This document shows positions 44,502-52,069 of a stretch of 64,000 bases of DNA, in pieces (position 1 is the stretch's first letter; each line of letters opens with the position of its first letter). Made by a program: the position numbers and the translations under genes. The DNA comes from JAVBKX01 sp031553835 (GTDB lineage: Bacteria > Bacteroidota > Bacteroidia > Bacteroidales > Azobacteroidaceae). The notes beneath the pieces are model-generated. The model saw only the letters and a program-made list of their open reading frames with translations. It did not search any database and was not told where the DNA came from. Location: the NCBI GenBank assembly GCA_031553835.1, contig JAVBKX010000018.1:1-64000 (forward strand), read 5' to 3'.

Positions 44502-47458
44502 TGGATCGATTAAAATTTATACGGTTCTTCGTATTCGTAATTGCTTTATTTTCAGTGGTACCGGTAGTTGCTCAAGTTAGTGTTGCGACATCCGGAAAAG
44601 CTATAAAATCTGCATTCCCTTTAGTTAGTTCCAAAGGCAATGCAGGTGTATATTATGATGAGGGTGATTTTGAAGTGGTAAAAAAAACAGTAACCCTTTT
44701 TGTCGGAGACGTGGAACGTGTAACCGGTAAATCCCTGAAGGTTTCTGCTTCGGATACCGATTTATCCAAAAATCTTGTGATTATCGGATCGATTGGACAA
44801 AATAAACTGATCGATCAACTTGTGAAAAATAAAAAGATTGATCCGGCCGCCATACAAGGACAATGGGAACGATTTATTATCCAGACAGTTGAAAAACCTT
44901 TGCCGGGAGTAGATAAAGCGTTAGTCATTGCCGGAAGCGATCGTCGCGGAACGGCATACGGTGTATTTTCCGTATCTGAAGCGATTGGAGTTTCGCCCTG
45001 GTATTTTTGGGCGGATGTTCCTGTTAAAAAACAGGAAAGCCTTGCTATATCTCCGGTTAAATACGTTTCTCAAACTCCATCGGTTAAATATCGTGGAATT
45101 TTCCTGAATGATGAAGGCTGGGGACTAACACCCTGGGCTGCCAAAACGGATGATCCGCAACTCAACGATATTGGTCCCAAAACGTATGCTAAGATCTGCG
45201 AATTATTGTTGCGTTTGAAAGTGAATATGTTGGCGCCGGCCATGCATCCCGGATCCGGCAGTTTTAATAAATATCCGGAGAATAAGGTTATTGCAGATAG
45301 TTATGGTATCATCATGGGATCGTCGCATTGCGAACCATTATTGTTTAACAACGTCACCGAATGGGATTCCAAAACCATGGGGGATTGGAATTATAAAACC
45401 AATAAAGCCGGCATTAACAGACAATTAGAAAAACGGGTGTCGGAAAACGCTCCTTATGAAAACGTTTACACCATTGCCATGCGTGGCATTCATGATGCCG
45501 GAATCGTAGGAGTACCTAAAGAGGAGCAATTGTTGATGCTCGAAGATGTGATTCAGGATCAACGGAGTATTCTCTCCCGGTACATCAACCAGCCCATTAA
45601 TGAAATCCCGCAAATATTTGTTCCTTACAAAGAAGTGCTGGACATTTATGAAAAAGGATTGAACGTGCCGGAAGATATTACCATTGTGTGGCCTGATGAT
45701 AATTTCGGATATTTGAAACGACTGAGTAACAGCCGGGAACAAAAACGTTCGGGTGGGGCGGGAGTGTATTACCATCTTTCCTATTTGGGTGAACCGCACG
45801 ATTATCTTTGGCTGAATACCACGCCGCCGGCTCTAATGTTTGAAGAATTAAGCAAAGCATATAGCCTCGGAGCTACTCGTTATTGGCTCTTGAATGTTGG
45901 CGATATTAAGCCGGGCGAATTAGGCATCCAGTTGTTTGCCGATATGGCCTGGAATCTTGATCCATTTAATTTTGGAAATATCAACCTGCATCAGGTCGAT
46001 TTTTTAACATCGATTTTTGGAGAAAAATATAGAAATGATATTCAGGATATTTTAAGTGAATATTATCATTTGGCTTTTGAACGCAAGCCGGAAGCAATGG
46101 GATGGGGGATTGAATGGAACAACGAACATGAGAAAGAAATTGTGACCGATACCGATTTTTCATTTGCCAATTATAATGAAGCTGAAAATCGGATGACAGC
46201 TTATGACAGAATTGCAGATAAGGCAACAAAAATATTGGAATCGTTGCCACAAAATTATCAGCCGGCTTTCTACGAATTACTTTATTATCCGGTAAAAGGC
46301 GCCGCACTGATGAATAAGAAATTTTTGACAGCACAACAAAATCGCTGGTATGCGCGTCAGGGAAGAGCTGCCACTAATCTGACAGCCGAAAAAACCAAAC
46401 TGTATCATGACAGCATTCGGCAAATAACAGATATTTATAATGGCTTGTTGAATGGAAAGTGGAATCACATGATGTCGATTCCTCCGGGTTGGACGGCAAC
46501 TTATCAGAATATGCCGCCTGTTGAAACCCTTCAAATCCCAGCCGGAGCTAATCCTCAACTATTTCTTTCCGATGAAGATTGTACATACGGTGTAAGCAAT
46601 ATACATGCCTTGCCGTGCTTTAATCCGTTTACAAAAAAAGAATATTTCGTAGAAATATATAATGCCGGTTCCCGGTCATTTGATTGGAAAGCGGTTGCAA
46701 ATCAACCTTGGATTATATTAAGTAAATCGAAGGGAAAAATTTCGGAGCAAGACAGGTTTACTGTTGCTGTAGATTGGAAAAACGCTCCTGTCGGAGAAAA
46801 AATAACCGGAATCGTTGAGTTGGAAATGGGCAATAAAAAAGAAAATGTATATGTATCCTTATTCAATCCTTCGAGTCCTCTGATGACAGACTTACAAGGA
46901 TTGTATGTTGAAGATAATGGTTGTATTTCGATCAATGCCGGCATGTTTCATCGTAAAACCGAAAATCAGGATATTCACATTGAAGTGATTGATGGACTTG
47001 GATACGAAAACCAATGCGTTCAATTGGGAAAAGCCGGCGCTCCTGCACAAGCGATCTGGTTTAAAAATATACCCCGGGTAGAATATGATTTTTATACATT
47101 CAATGCCGGTTCGGCAACTGTTTATACCTATGCCTTACCCCTTTTCGCCATCGATACAAATCACAATACCCGTTATGGAGTCACGTTGGATGAAAAAGGC
47201 ACTGTACAATGGCCGGTTACCGCTTCGCCGGAATATTCGAGTCCCTGGAAACTGAATGTGATCCGCAATGCAGCGATCAGTGTTATACCGGTTTATATCG
47301 ATAAGCCGGGTAAACACACCTTAAAAATTATGTGTGCCGATCCGGGGATGGTAATTCAAAAAATCGTTATCGACTTGGGCGGTATGAAACGGTCATATTT
47401 AGGTCCTCCTGTGAATATAACATCATTCACACACGAAAATAACCGCCAAGTGCGGTGA
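44501..47458 (+). CDS. GH115 xylan alpha-1,2-glucuronidase
   Basis: 985 residues, full length for GH115. Signal peptide ending VVAQ. The N-terminal region (GKSLKVSASDTD, LVIAGSDRRGTAYGVFSVSEAIGVSPWYFWADV) and the TIM-barrel domain (VKYRGIFLNDEGWGLTPWA, MLAPAMHPGSGSFNKYPEN, IVWPDDNFGYLKRLS) are the family hallmarks. A C-terminal beta domain ends the protein. GH115 enzymes release glucuronic acid or 4-O-methylglucuronic acid from the main chain or ends of glucuronoxylan. This gives the locus a plausible source of a methylated sugar for the cobamide cassette at 12501-15821. Translationally coupled to the gene before it. Its last nine codons lie within a 32-bp repeat. Confidence 0.96.
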   Translation: MDRLKFIRFFVFVIALFSVVPVVAQVSVATSGKAIKSAFPLVSSKGNAGVYYDEGDFEVVKKTVTLFVGDVERVTGKSLKVSASDTDLSKNLVIIGSIGQNKLIDQLVKNKKIDPAAIQGQWERFIIQTVEKPLPGVDKALVIAGSDRRGTAYGVFSVSEAIGVSPWYFWADVPVKKQESLAISPVKYVSQTPSVKYRGIFLNDEGWGLTPWAAKTDDPQLNDIGPKTYAKICELLLRLKVNMLAPAMHPGSGSFNKYPENKVIADSYGIIMGSSHCEPLLFNNVTEWDSKTMGDWNYKTNKAGINRQLEKRVSENAPYENVYTIAMRGIHDAGIVGVPKEEQLLMLEDVIQDQRSILSRYINQPINEIPQIFVPYKEVLDIYEKGLNVPEDITIVWPDDNFGYLKRLSNSREQKRSGGAGVYYHLSYLGEPHDYLWLNTTPPALMFEELSKAYSLGATRYWLLNVGDIKPGELGIQLFADMAWNLDPFNFGNINLHQVDFLTSIFGEKYRNDIQDILSEYYHLAFERKPEAMGWGIEWNNEHEKEIVTDTDFSFANYNEAENRMTAYDRIADKATKILESLPQNYQPAFYELLYYPVKGAALMNKKFLTAQQNRWYARQGRAATNLTAEKTKLYHDSIRQITDIYNGLLNGKWNHMMSIPPGWTATYQNMPPVETLQIPAGANPQLFLSDEDCTYGVSNIHALPCFNPFTKKEYFVEIYNAGSRSFDWKAVANQPWIILSKSKGKISEQDRFTVAVDWKNAPVGEKITGIVELEMGNKKENVYVSLFNPSSPLMTDLQGLYVEDNGCISINAGMFHRKTENQDIHIEVIDGLGYENQCVQLGKAGAPAQAIWFKNIPRVEYDFYTFNAGSATVYTYALPLFAIDTNHNTRYGVTLDEKGTVQWPVTASPEYSSPWKLNVIRNAAISVIPVYIDKPGKHTLKIMCADPGMVIQKIVIDLGGMKRSYLGPPVNITSFTHENNRQVR

Positions 47459-47463
47459 TAAAT
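47432..47463 (+). repeat. 32-bp direct repeat, copy 1
   Basis: Identical to 47789-47820. It covers the last nine codons and stop of the GH115 gene plus 5 bp (begins CACGAAAATAACCGCCAAG). Confidence 0.93.
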
Positions 47464-47507
47464 TTATATATAATTCAAACTTAATTTTAATTAGCTATAT
47501 AATCATT

Positions 47508-47726
47508 ATGGACAAAGGTATATTTGTGCTATTCATTATCATAACTTTAGCATGTTATATAGCAGCTATTGTTGATATTGTGAAAAGAATACAAAAAACA
47601 GGAATAAGTGCCATTCATCCTGCTTTTCTTTGGATTATGGTTTTAATACCGGTGTTGGGCCCTATTATCTATTTTTCCACCATCAATCATTACAATAAAA
47701 ACAAAATGAAAAAATGGAGACTGTAA
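47508..47726 (+). CDS. small two-helix membrane protein, PLDc_N-like
   Basis: 72 residues with two transmembrane helices (about 5-25 and 38-58). The pattern HPAFLWIMVLIPVLGPIIYF resembles the PLDc_N domain found at the start of cardiolipin synthases and in short stand-alone proteins. No phospholipase domain follows. It is enclosed by the two copies of the 32-bp repeat, which suggests a separate origin from the CAZyme genes. Function unknown. Confidence 0.65.
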   Translation: MDKGIFVLFIIITLACYIAAIVDIVKRIQKTGISAIHPAFLWIMVLIPVLGPIIYFSTINHYNKNKMKKWRL

Positions 47727-47745
47727 ATTGACCTGTTTGCTTTGA

Positions 47746-47775
47746 TTTTTTTTGTGACTTTGTGTCTTCGTGTTT
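47746..47775 (+). repeat. CTTTG/TCTTCGTG-type intergenic repeat, copy 2
   Basis: Contains TGTGACTTTGTGTCTTCGTG, related to 41781-41815 and to the terminator arm at 50341-50362. Confidence 0.6.
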
Positions 47776-47788
47776 AAAATCATTTATG

Positions 47789-47820
47789 CACGAAAATAAC
47801 CGCCAAGTGCGGTGATAAAT
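47789..47820 (+). repeat. 32-bp direct repeat, copy 2
   Basis: Exact copy of 47432-47463, here in non-coding sequence, 37 bp before the operator at 47857. The two copies are 357 bp apart. Confidence 0.93.
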
Positions 47821-47856
47821 GTTAAATATTGTATAATAATCGCGATTTTGCCATTA

Positions 47857-47902
47857 TTAATGAACTATTAATGATTTGTTAATGGCGCGATATGTATTTT
47901 TA
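47857..47902 (+). promoter_or_regulatory. triple-heptamer operator and -7 box (GH127/GH43 genes)
   Basis: TTAATGA starts at 47857 and 47868 and TTAATGG at 47879. Nine bases later TATTTTTA starts at 47895. It drives the GH127 gene at 47959. Confidence 0.83.
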
Positions 47903-47958
47903 CAGAAGAAATTTACATAATAAACATTAAATTAAAAATAAATTTGAAAAAAAAATCC

Positions 47959-50295
47959 ATGAAGACAAATTATTTATTGAGTTGTGTGGCCATCGCTTTG
48001 GCCCTGTTTTCTTGCCAACCAAAAGCGAAAGAAGTAGTAAAAGATGTAGTACAACCACAAGCGACATCATTTCCTTTATCTGATACCCGGATGCTGGAAG
48101 GTAGTCCTTTTAAGCATGCCATGGATAAAAATGCCCAGTGGTTATTGGAACTGGAACCGGATCGTTTTTTGCACCGCTTCCACAAACATGCCGGACTGCA
48201 ACCGAAAGCAGATATTTATGGCGGATGGGAAAGCGACAAAGTATCGGGGCATACTTTAGGCCATTACATGTCGGCTTGTGCCATGATGTATGCGGCATCT
48301 GGTAATGTGCTGTTCAAAGAACGGGTGGATTATATTGTCAGCGAATTAGCTAAATGCCAGGATGCCAGGAAAACAGGCTATGTCGGGGGCATTCCTGAAG
48401 AAGACCGGATTTGGGATGAAGTGTCTAAAGGAGACATTCGTTCTGCCGGTTTTGATCTGAATGGCGGATGGGTACCCTGGTACACCCAGCACAAAATTTG
48501 GGCGGGATTAATCGATTCCTATTTGTTTGCCGATAATGAACAAGCTAAAACCGTGGCTGTCAAATTGTCTGATTGGGCGGTAAAAATGTTTGGCGGACTC
48601 ACGGAAGAACAGTTCCAGAAAATGCTTGCCTGCGAATTCGGAGGCATGAATGAGTCTTTCGCTGAAATGTATGCCATCACAGGAAATAATGCATACCTCG
48701 ATATGGCAGAAAAATTTTACCACAAAGCCATTCTGGATCCGTTAAAAGAACAACGGGATGATTTGGCCGGAAAACATTCCAATACCCAAGTGCCCAAAAT
48801 TATCGGCGCCGCCCGTTTGTACGAATTGACCGGGAACAAAGATTATCATACCATTGCGACGTATTATTGGGATCGGATCGTAAATCATCATACTTATGTG
48901 AATGGAGGTAACAGTAATCACGAACATTTGGGAGAGCCCGATCATCTCAACGACCGGTTAAGCGGTTCAACTTCTGAAACTTGCAATACCTATAACCTGT
49001 TGAAATTAACCCGCCACGTATTTTCCTGGAATCCCGAGGCCGCTTACATGGATTATTACGAACGGGCTTTGTACAACCATATTTTGGCTTCCCAAAATCC
49101 GGATGACGGGATGGTGTTTTATTTTGCACCCTTGCAGTCGGGTACGGAAAAAGCTTTTAGCAGCCGTTTCGAGTCGTTTTGGTGTTGCGTTGCTTCCGGC
49201 ATTGAAAATCATGTGAAATATGCGGAAAGCGTATTTTTTAAAGCTCAGGATGGTGGATTATATGTAAATCTTTTTATTCCGATGATTTTGCAATGGAAAG
49301 AAAGAGGCCTGGAAGTGAAAATGACCACTAATTTTCCGAAATCAGATAAAGTAACCCTTTCTTTTTCCGGTAAAAAACAAAATTTTCCACTGTATTTACG
49401 GTATCCCAAATGGGCGACCCAGGGGATGACTGCTACTGTAAATGACGAAGAGAAAGCAATCGAAGGAACACCGGGATCGTATGTGGTGATTGACGGAGAA
49501 TGGGGTACCGGAACAGAATTGGAATTGACAATTCCGATGAAAATTTATACCGAATCCATGCCCGATAATCCGAACCGGCTTGGTGTATTTTACGGGCCGC
49601 TCTTGCTGTCTGCCGGTTTAGGAAAGGAAAGATTGGAAGTATATGACATCCCGGTTTTTGTATCGGATAATACATCCATTGCCAAATCGATCGAAGAAGT
49701 TCAAGGTGCAGTTCCGTTGACCTTCCAAACAGGGAATCTGACTGTTCCGGCAAATGTTCAATTGATACCTTTTTATAAGATGTATGGCCAAAAACATGCC
49801 GTCTATTTTGATGTGTTCTCTCCTGCCGAATGGTCTCTGAAGAATGCAGAATACCTGCAAATAATGAAAAAACGAGAAGAATTGGAAGCTCGCACAGTCG
49901 ATGTGTTGAGAATTGGAGAAATGCAACCTGAGCGCGATCATGAACTGAAATCCGAAAATTCGAGTGCCGGAGAAGCCGGAGGATGTAAATTCAGGCATGC
50001 AAGGAATGGCTGGTTTTCTTTTGTTGTAAAAAGCGACCCTGCCAAGCCCATACAAATGTTATGCTCTTACTGGGGTGAGGACAAAGGCGACCGCAACTTT
50101 GATATTTACATTGACGATGTGTTGTTCAAACAGGTTTCTTTGCAAGGTAAACACGGCCCTGGTGTGTATGATGAAATATACGATGTTCCGGTTTCCTTTA
50201 CAAAAGGAAAAGAACAGGTCACTGTGAAATTTCAGTCAAAACCGGATAATTATGCCGGAGGATTATTTGGATTCAGGATGTTGAAAAAATATTAA
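47959..50295 (+). CDS. GH127 beta-L-arabinofuranosidase, lipoprotein
   Basis: 778 residues from the ATG at 47959; an in-frame TTG at 47944 is less likely because the ATG gives a standard lipoprotein signal (lipobox LFSC, near residue 20). The catalytic domain has Glu340/Cys342 (ETC) and Cys409-Cys410 (FWCC), the zinc-thiolate and nucleophile residues of the family. One DUF6805-like beta module (about 650-778, ARNGWFSFVVKS, FDIYIDDV) closes the protein. Much of the catalytic half is close to the GH127 at 25927, so the two are paralogues with different localisation signals. It is followed by a terminator and the GH43 gene. Confidence 0.95.
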   Translation: MKTNYLLSCVAIALALFSCQPKAKEVVKDVVQPQATSFPLSDTRMLEGSPFKHAMDKNAQWLLELEPDRFLHRFHKHAGLQPKADIYGGWESDKVSGHTLGHYMSACAMMYAASGNVLFKERVDYIVSELAKCQDARKTGYVGGIPEEDRIWDEVSKGDIRSAGFDLNGGWVPWYTQHKIWAGLIDSYLFADNEQAKTVAVKLSDWAVKMFGGLTEEQFQKMLACEFGGMNESFAEMYAITGNNAYLDMAEKFYHKAILDPLKEQRDDLAGKHSNTQVPKIIGAARLYELTGNKDYHTIATYYWDRIVNHHTYVNGGNSNHEHLGEPDHLNDRLSGSTSETCNTYNLLKLTRHVFSWNPEAAYMDYYERALYNHILASQNPDDGMVFYFAPLQSGTEKAFSSRFESFWCCVASGIENHVKYAESVFFKAQDGGLYVNLFIPMILQWKERGLEVKMTTNFPKSDKVTLSFSGKKQNFPLYLRYPKWATQGMTATVNDEEKAIEGTPGSYVVIDGEWGTGTELELTIPMKIYTESMPDNPNRLGVFYGPLLLSAGLGKERLEVYDIPVFVSDNTSIAKSIEEVQGAVPLTFQTGNLTVPANVQLIPFYKMYGQKHAVYFDVFSPAEWSLKNAEYLQIMKKREELEARTVDVLRIGEMQPERDHELKSENSSAGEAGGCKFRHARNGWFSFVVKSDPAKPIQMLCSYWGEDKGDRNFDIYIDDVLFKQVSLQGKHGPGVYDEIYDVPVSFTKGKEQVTVKFQSKPDNYAGGLFGFRMLKKY

Positions 50296-50308
50296 TTTAA
50301 ACATAAAG

Positions 50309-50362
50309 CACGAAGACGCAAAAGGGATTATATAATCCGTATTTTGTGTCTTCGTGTTTTTT
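50309..50362 (+). terminator. hairpin terminator between GH127 and GH43
   Basis: CACGAAGACGCAAAA (50309-50323) pairs with TTTTGTGTCTTCGTG (50342-50356; one G-T wobble) and is followed by seven Ts. An inner ATTATATAAT palindrome fills the loop. Confidence 0.8.
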
Positions 50363-50374
50363 TAATCTTTATGT

Positions 50375-52000
50375 ATGAGTCAATTTAAATATTTATTATT
50401 TGGAGTGGTTTTATTGATTGTCGGAGGCATTAGCCAACATCTTTCCGCTCAGGCGATGACTTGTGAAGAACAAAATTCCACGTTTGTTAATCCCGTATTG
50501 TGGGCCGATGTACCTGATATGGACGTGATTCGTGTGGGGAGTGATTATTATATGGTCAGTACCACGATGTACCTGATGCCCGGTGCACCCATTATGAAAT
50601 CAAAAGATTTGGTAAATTGGGAAATTATTAGCTATCTGTTTGACCGGCTCGACGATGACGATGCCTATAACCTGAGTGAAACAACCAATTCGTATGCCCG
50701 AGGACAATGGGCGGCTTGTATCCGTTATCATCAAGGCAAATTTTATGTCCTTTTTGGTGGAAATGGCAAAAAAACATATATCTGTTCGGCGACCGATCCT
50801 GCCGGAAAATGGGAAAAAGTCATCATTGATGAATATATACATGATGCCAGCTTCTTGTTTGATGACAATGGTAAAGTCTATATCGTATCCGGTAATTCTC
50901 ACATAAAACTTCGGGAATTGACTCCTGATATGAAAGGAATTAAAAAATCGGGAATAAATAAAGAAATTATTTCCGGCGTACCACCCGGTCTCCTTGAAGG
51001 AAGCCACCTGTACAAATGGAATGGCAACTACTATCTGACTATGATCTGGTGGCCGCATAATGGTCGTCGTACTCAGGTTTGCTTCCGTTCCAAAAAGATT
51101 GACGGCCCTTATGAAATGAAAATTATTCTTGATGACAACATGGGTTTTCACAATCATGGAGTTGCTCAGGGCGCCATTTTTGATACACCTGAAGGCAACT
51201 GGTATGCAATGATGTTTCAGGATCATGGAGCCGTGGGACGTATTCCTTTTCTGATGCCTGTACGCTGGGTGGATGGCTGGCCGATGTTGGGCGATGAAAA
51301 CGGGAAGGTGCCGTTTACAATGAAAAAACCGGTGCAAGGTTATCCGTCTGTCCCGTTGGTTATTAGCGATGAATTTGATAATTCATTTTCAAAAGATAAA
51401 AATAAATCCGCATTAGCCTGTAACTGGCAATGGAATCATCATCCGGATGATGCATTATGGTCACTTACACAACGTCCCGGTTACCTGCGCCTGACGAATG
51501 GAGTACCTGTCTCACACATTTTTAAAGCACGTAATACATTGTCGCAACGTACAGAAGGCCCTTACTGTTCGGTAACCACCTCCCTGGATGTGTCACACAT
51601 GAAAGTGGGTGATTGTGCAGGACTTTCGGCATTCAATTTTTTCTATGGTTTGGTTGCGGTTCAAAAAGAGCAGGACCAATCGTACATAGTGATGATCGAT
51701 AGAGACAAAGAAATAGAGCGTGTTCCACTTTGCCGTAATAACGTGTATTTCAAGGTTAATTATGATTTTATGACTGATAAAGCGCGGTTTTGGTATAGCT
51801 TGGATGGTTTGAAATGGATGCCGATTGGAAAAGAATTAGTGATGGTATATACTACAGATCATTTTATAGGTTATCGCAGCGCATTATTTAATTATTCGAC
51901 CAAAGAATCCGGAGGATATGTTGATTTTGATTATTTCCGGTATGAAAGGGAAGTGCCGGGAGGCACGACAGTAAAATCATATCAGGATTTTCTGAAATAA
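50375..52000 (+). CDS. GH43 beta-xylosidase/alpha-L-arabinofuranosidase with C-terminal beta-sandwich
   Basis: 541 residues, signal peptide ending LSAQA. The five-bladed GH43 propeller (about 35-330) shows the base Asp in WADVPDMDVIR, the pKa-modulating Asp in IHDASFLFDDNG and the acid Glu in GLLEGSHLYKW. The C-terminal concanavalin-like domain (about 335-541) is the GH43_C2 type that shapes an exo site. The family acts on xylo- and arabino-oligosaccharide ends. It starts only 13 bp after a terminator, so part of its transcription may be read-through from the GH127 gene. Confidence 0.95.
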   Translation: MSQFKYLLFGVVLLIVGGISQHLSAQAMTCEEQNSTFVNPVLWADVPDMDVIRVGSDYYMVSTTMYLMPGAPIMKSKDLVNWEIISYLFDRLDDDDAYNLSETTNSYARGQWAACIRYHQGKFYVLFGGNGKKTYICSATDPAGKWEKVIIDEYIHDASFLFDDNGKVYIVSGNSHIKLRELTPDMKGIKKSGINKEIISGVPPGLLEGSHLYKWNGNYYLTMIWWPHNGRRTQVCFRSKKIDGPYEMKIILDDNMGFHNHGVAQGAIFDTPEGNWYAMMFQDHGAVGRIPFLMPVRWVDGWPMLGDENGKVPFTMKKPVQGYPSVPLVISDEFDNSFSKDKNKSALACNWQWNHHPDDALWSLTQRPGYLRLTNGVPVSHIFKARNTLSQRTEGPYCSVTTSLDVSHMKVGDCAGLSAFNFFYGLVAVQKEQDQSYIVMIDRDKEIERVPLCRNNVYFKVNYDFMTDKARFWYSLDGLKWMPIGKELVMVYTTDHFIGYRSALFNYSTKESGGYVDFDYFRYEREVPGGTTVKSYQDFLK

Positions 52001-52015
52001 TTTTAAATAGGAAAA

Positions 52016-52052
52016 CCTCTTCCCCTCGCCCCGCAGGAGGAGAGGGGGAGAG
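52016..52052 (+). repeat. GC-rich imperfect inverted repeat
   Basis: CCTCTTCCCCTC (52016-52027) faces GAGGAGAGGGGGAGAG (52037-52052). It is an unusually GC-rich patch just after the GH43 gene, 18 bp before the next start, and could be a weak terminator or hairpin. Confidence 0.5.
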
Positions 52053-52069
52053 ATGTAACTGAATCAACA

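Noticed and set aside
8060..47902. CRISPR-like or transposon origin of the TTAATG repeats
   Set aside because: The units are 7 bp, always three, always just before a -7 box and a gene start, with no spacer units or terminal inverted repeats.
47944..47958. TTG start of the GH127 lipoprotein
   Set aside because: The ATG five codons later gives a standard lipoprotein signal.
50600..51337. Minus-strand open frame of 245 codons opposite the GH43 gene
   Set aside because: It is wholly within a conserved GH43 coding region and has low-complexity aromatic/basic composition; it is a shadow frame.
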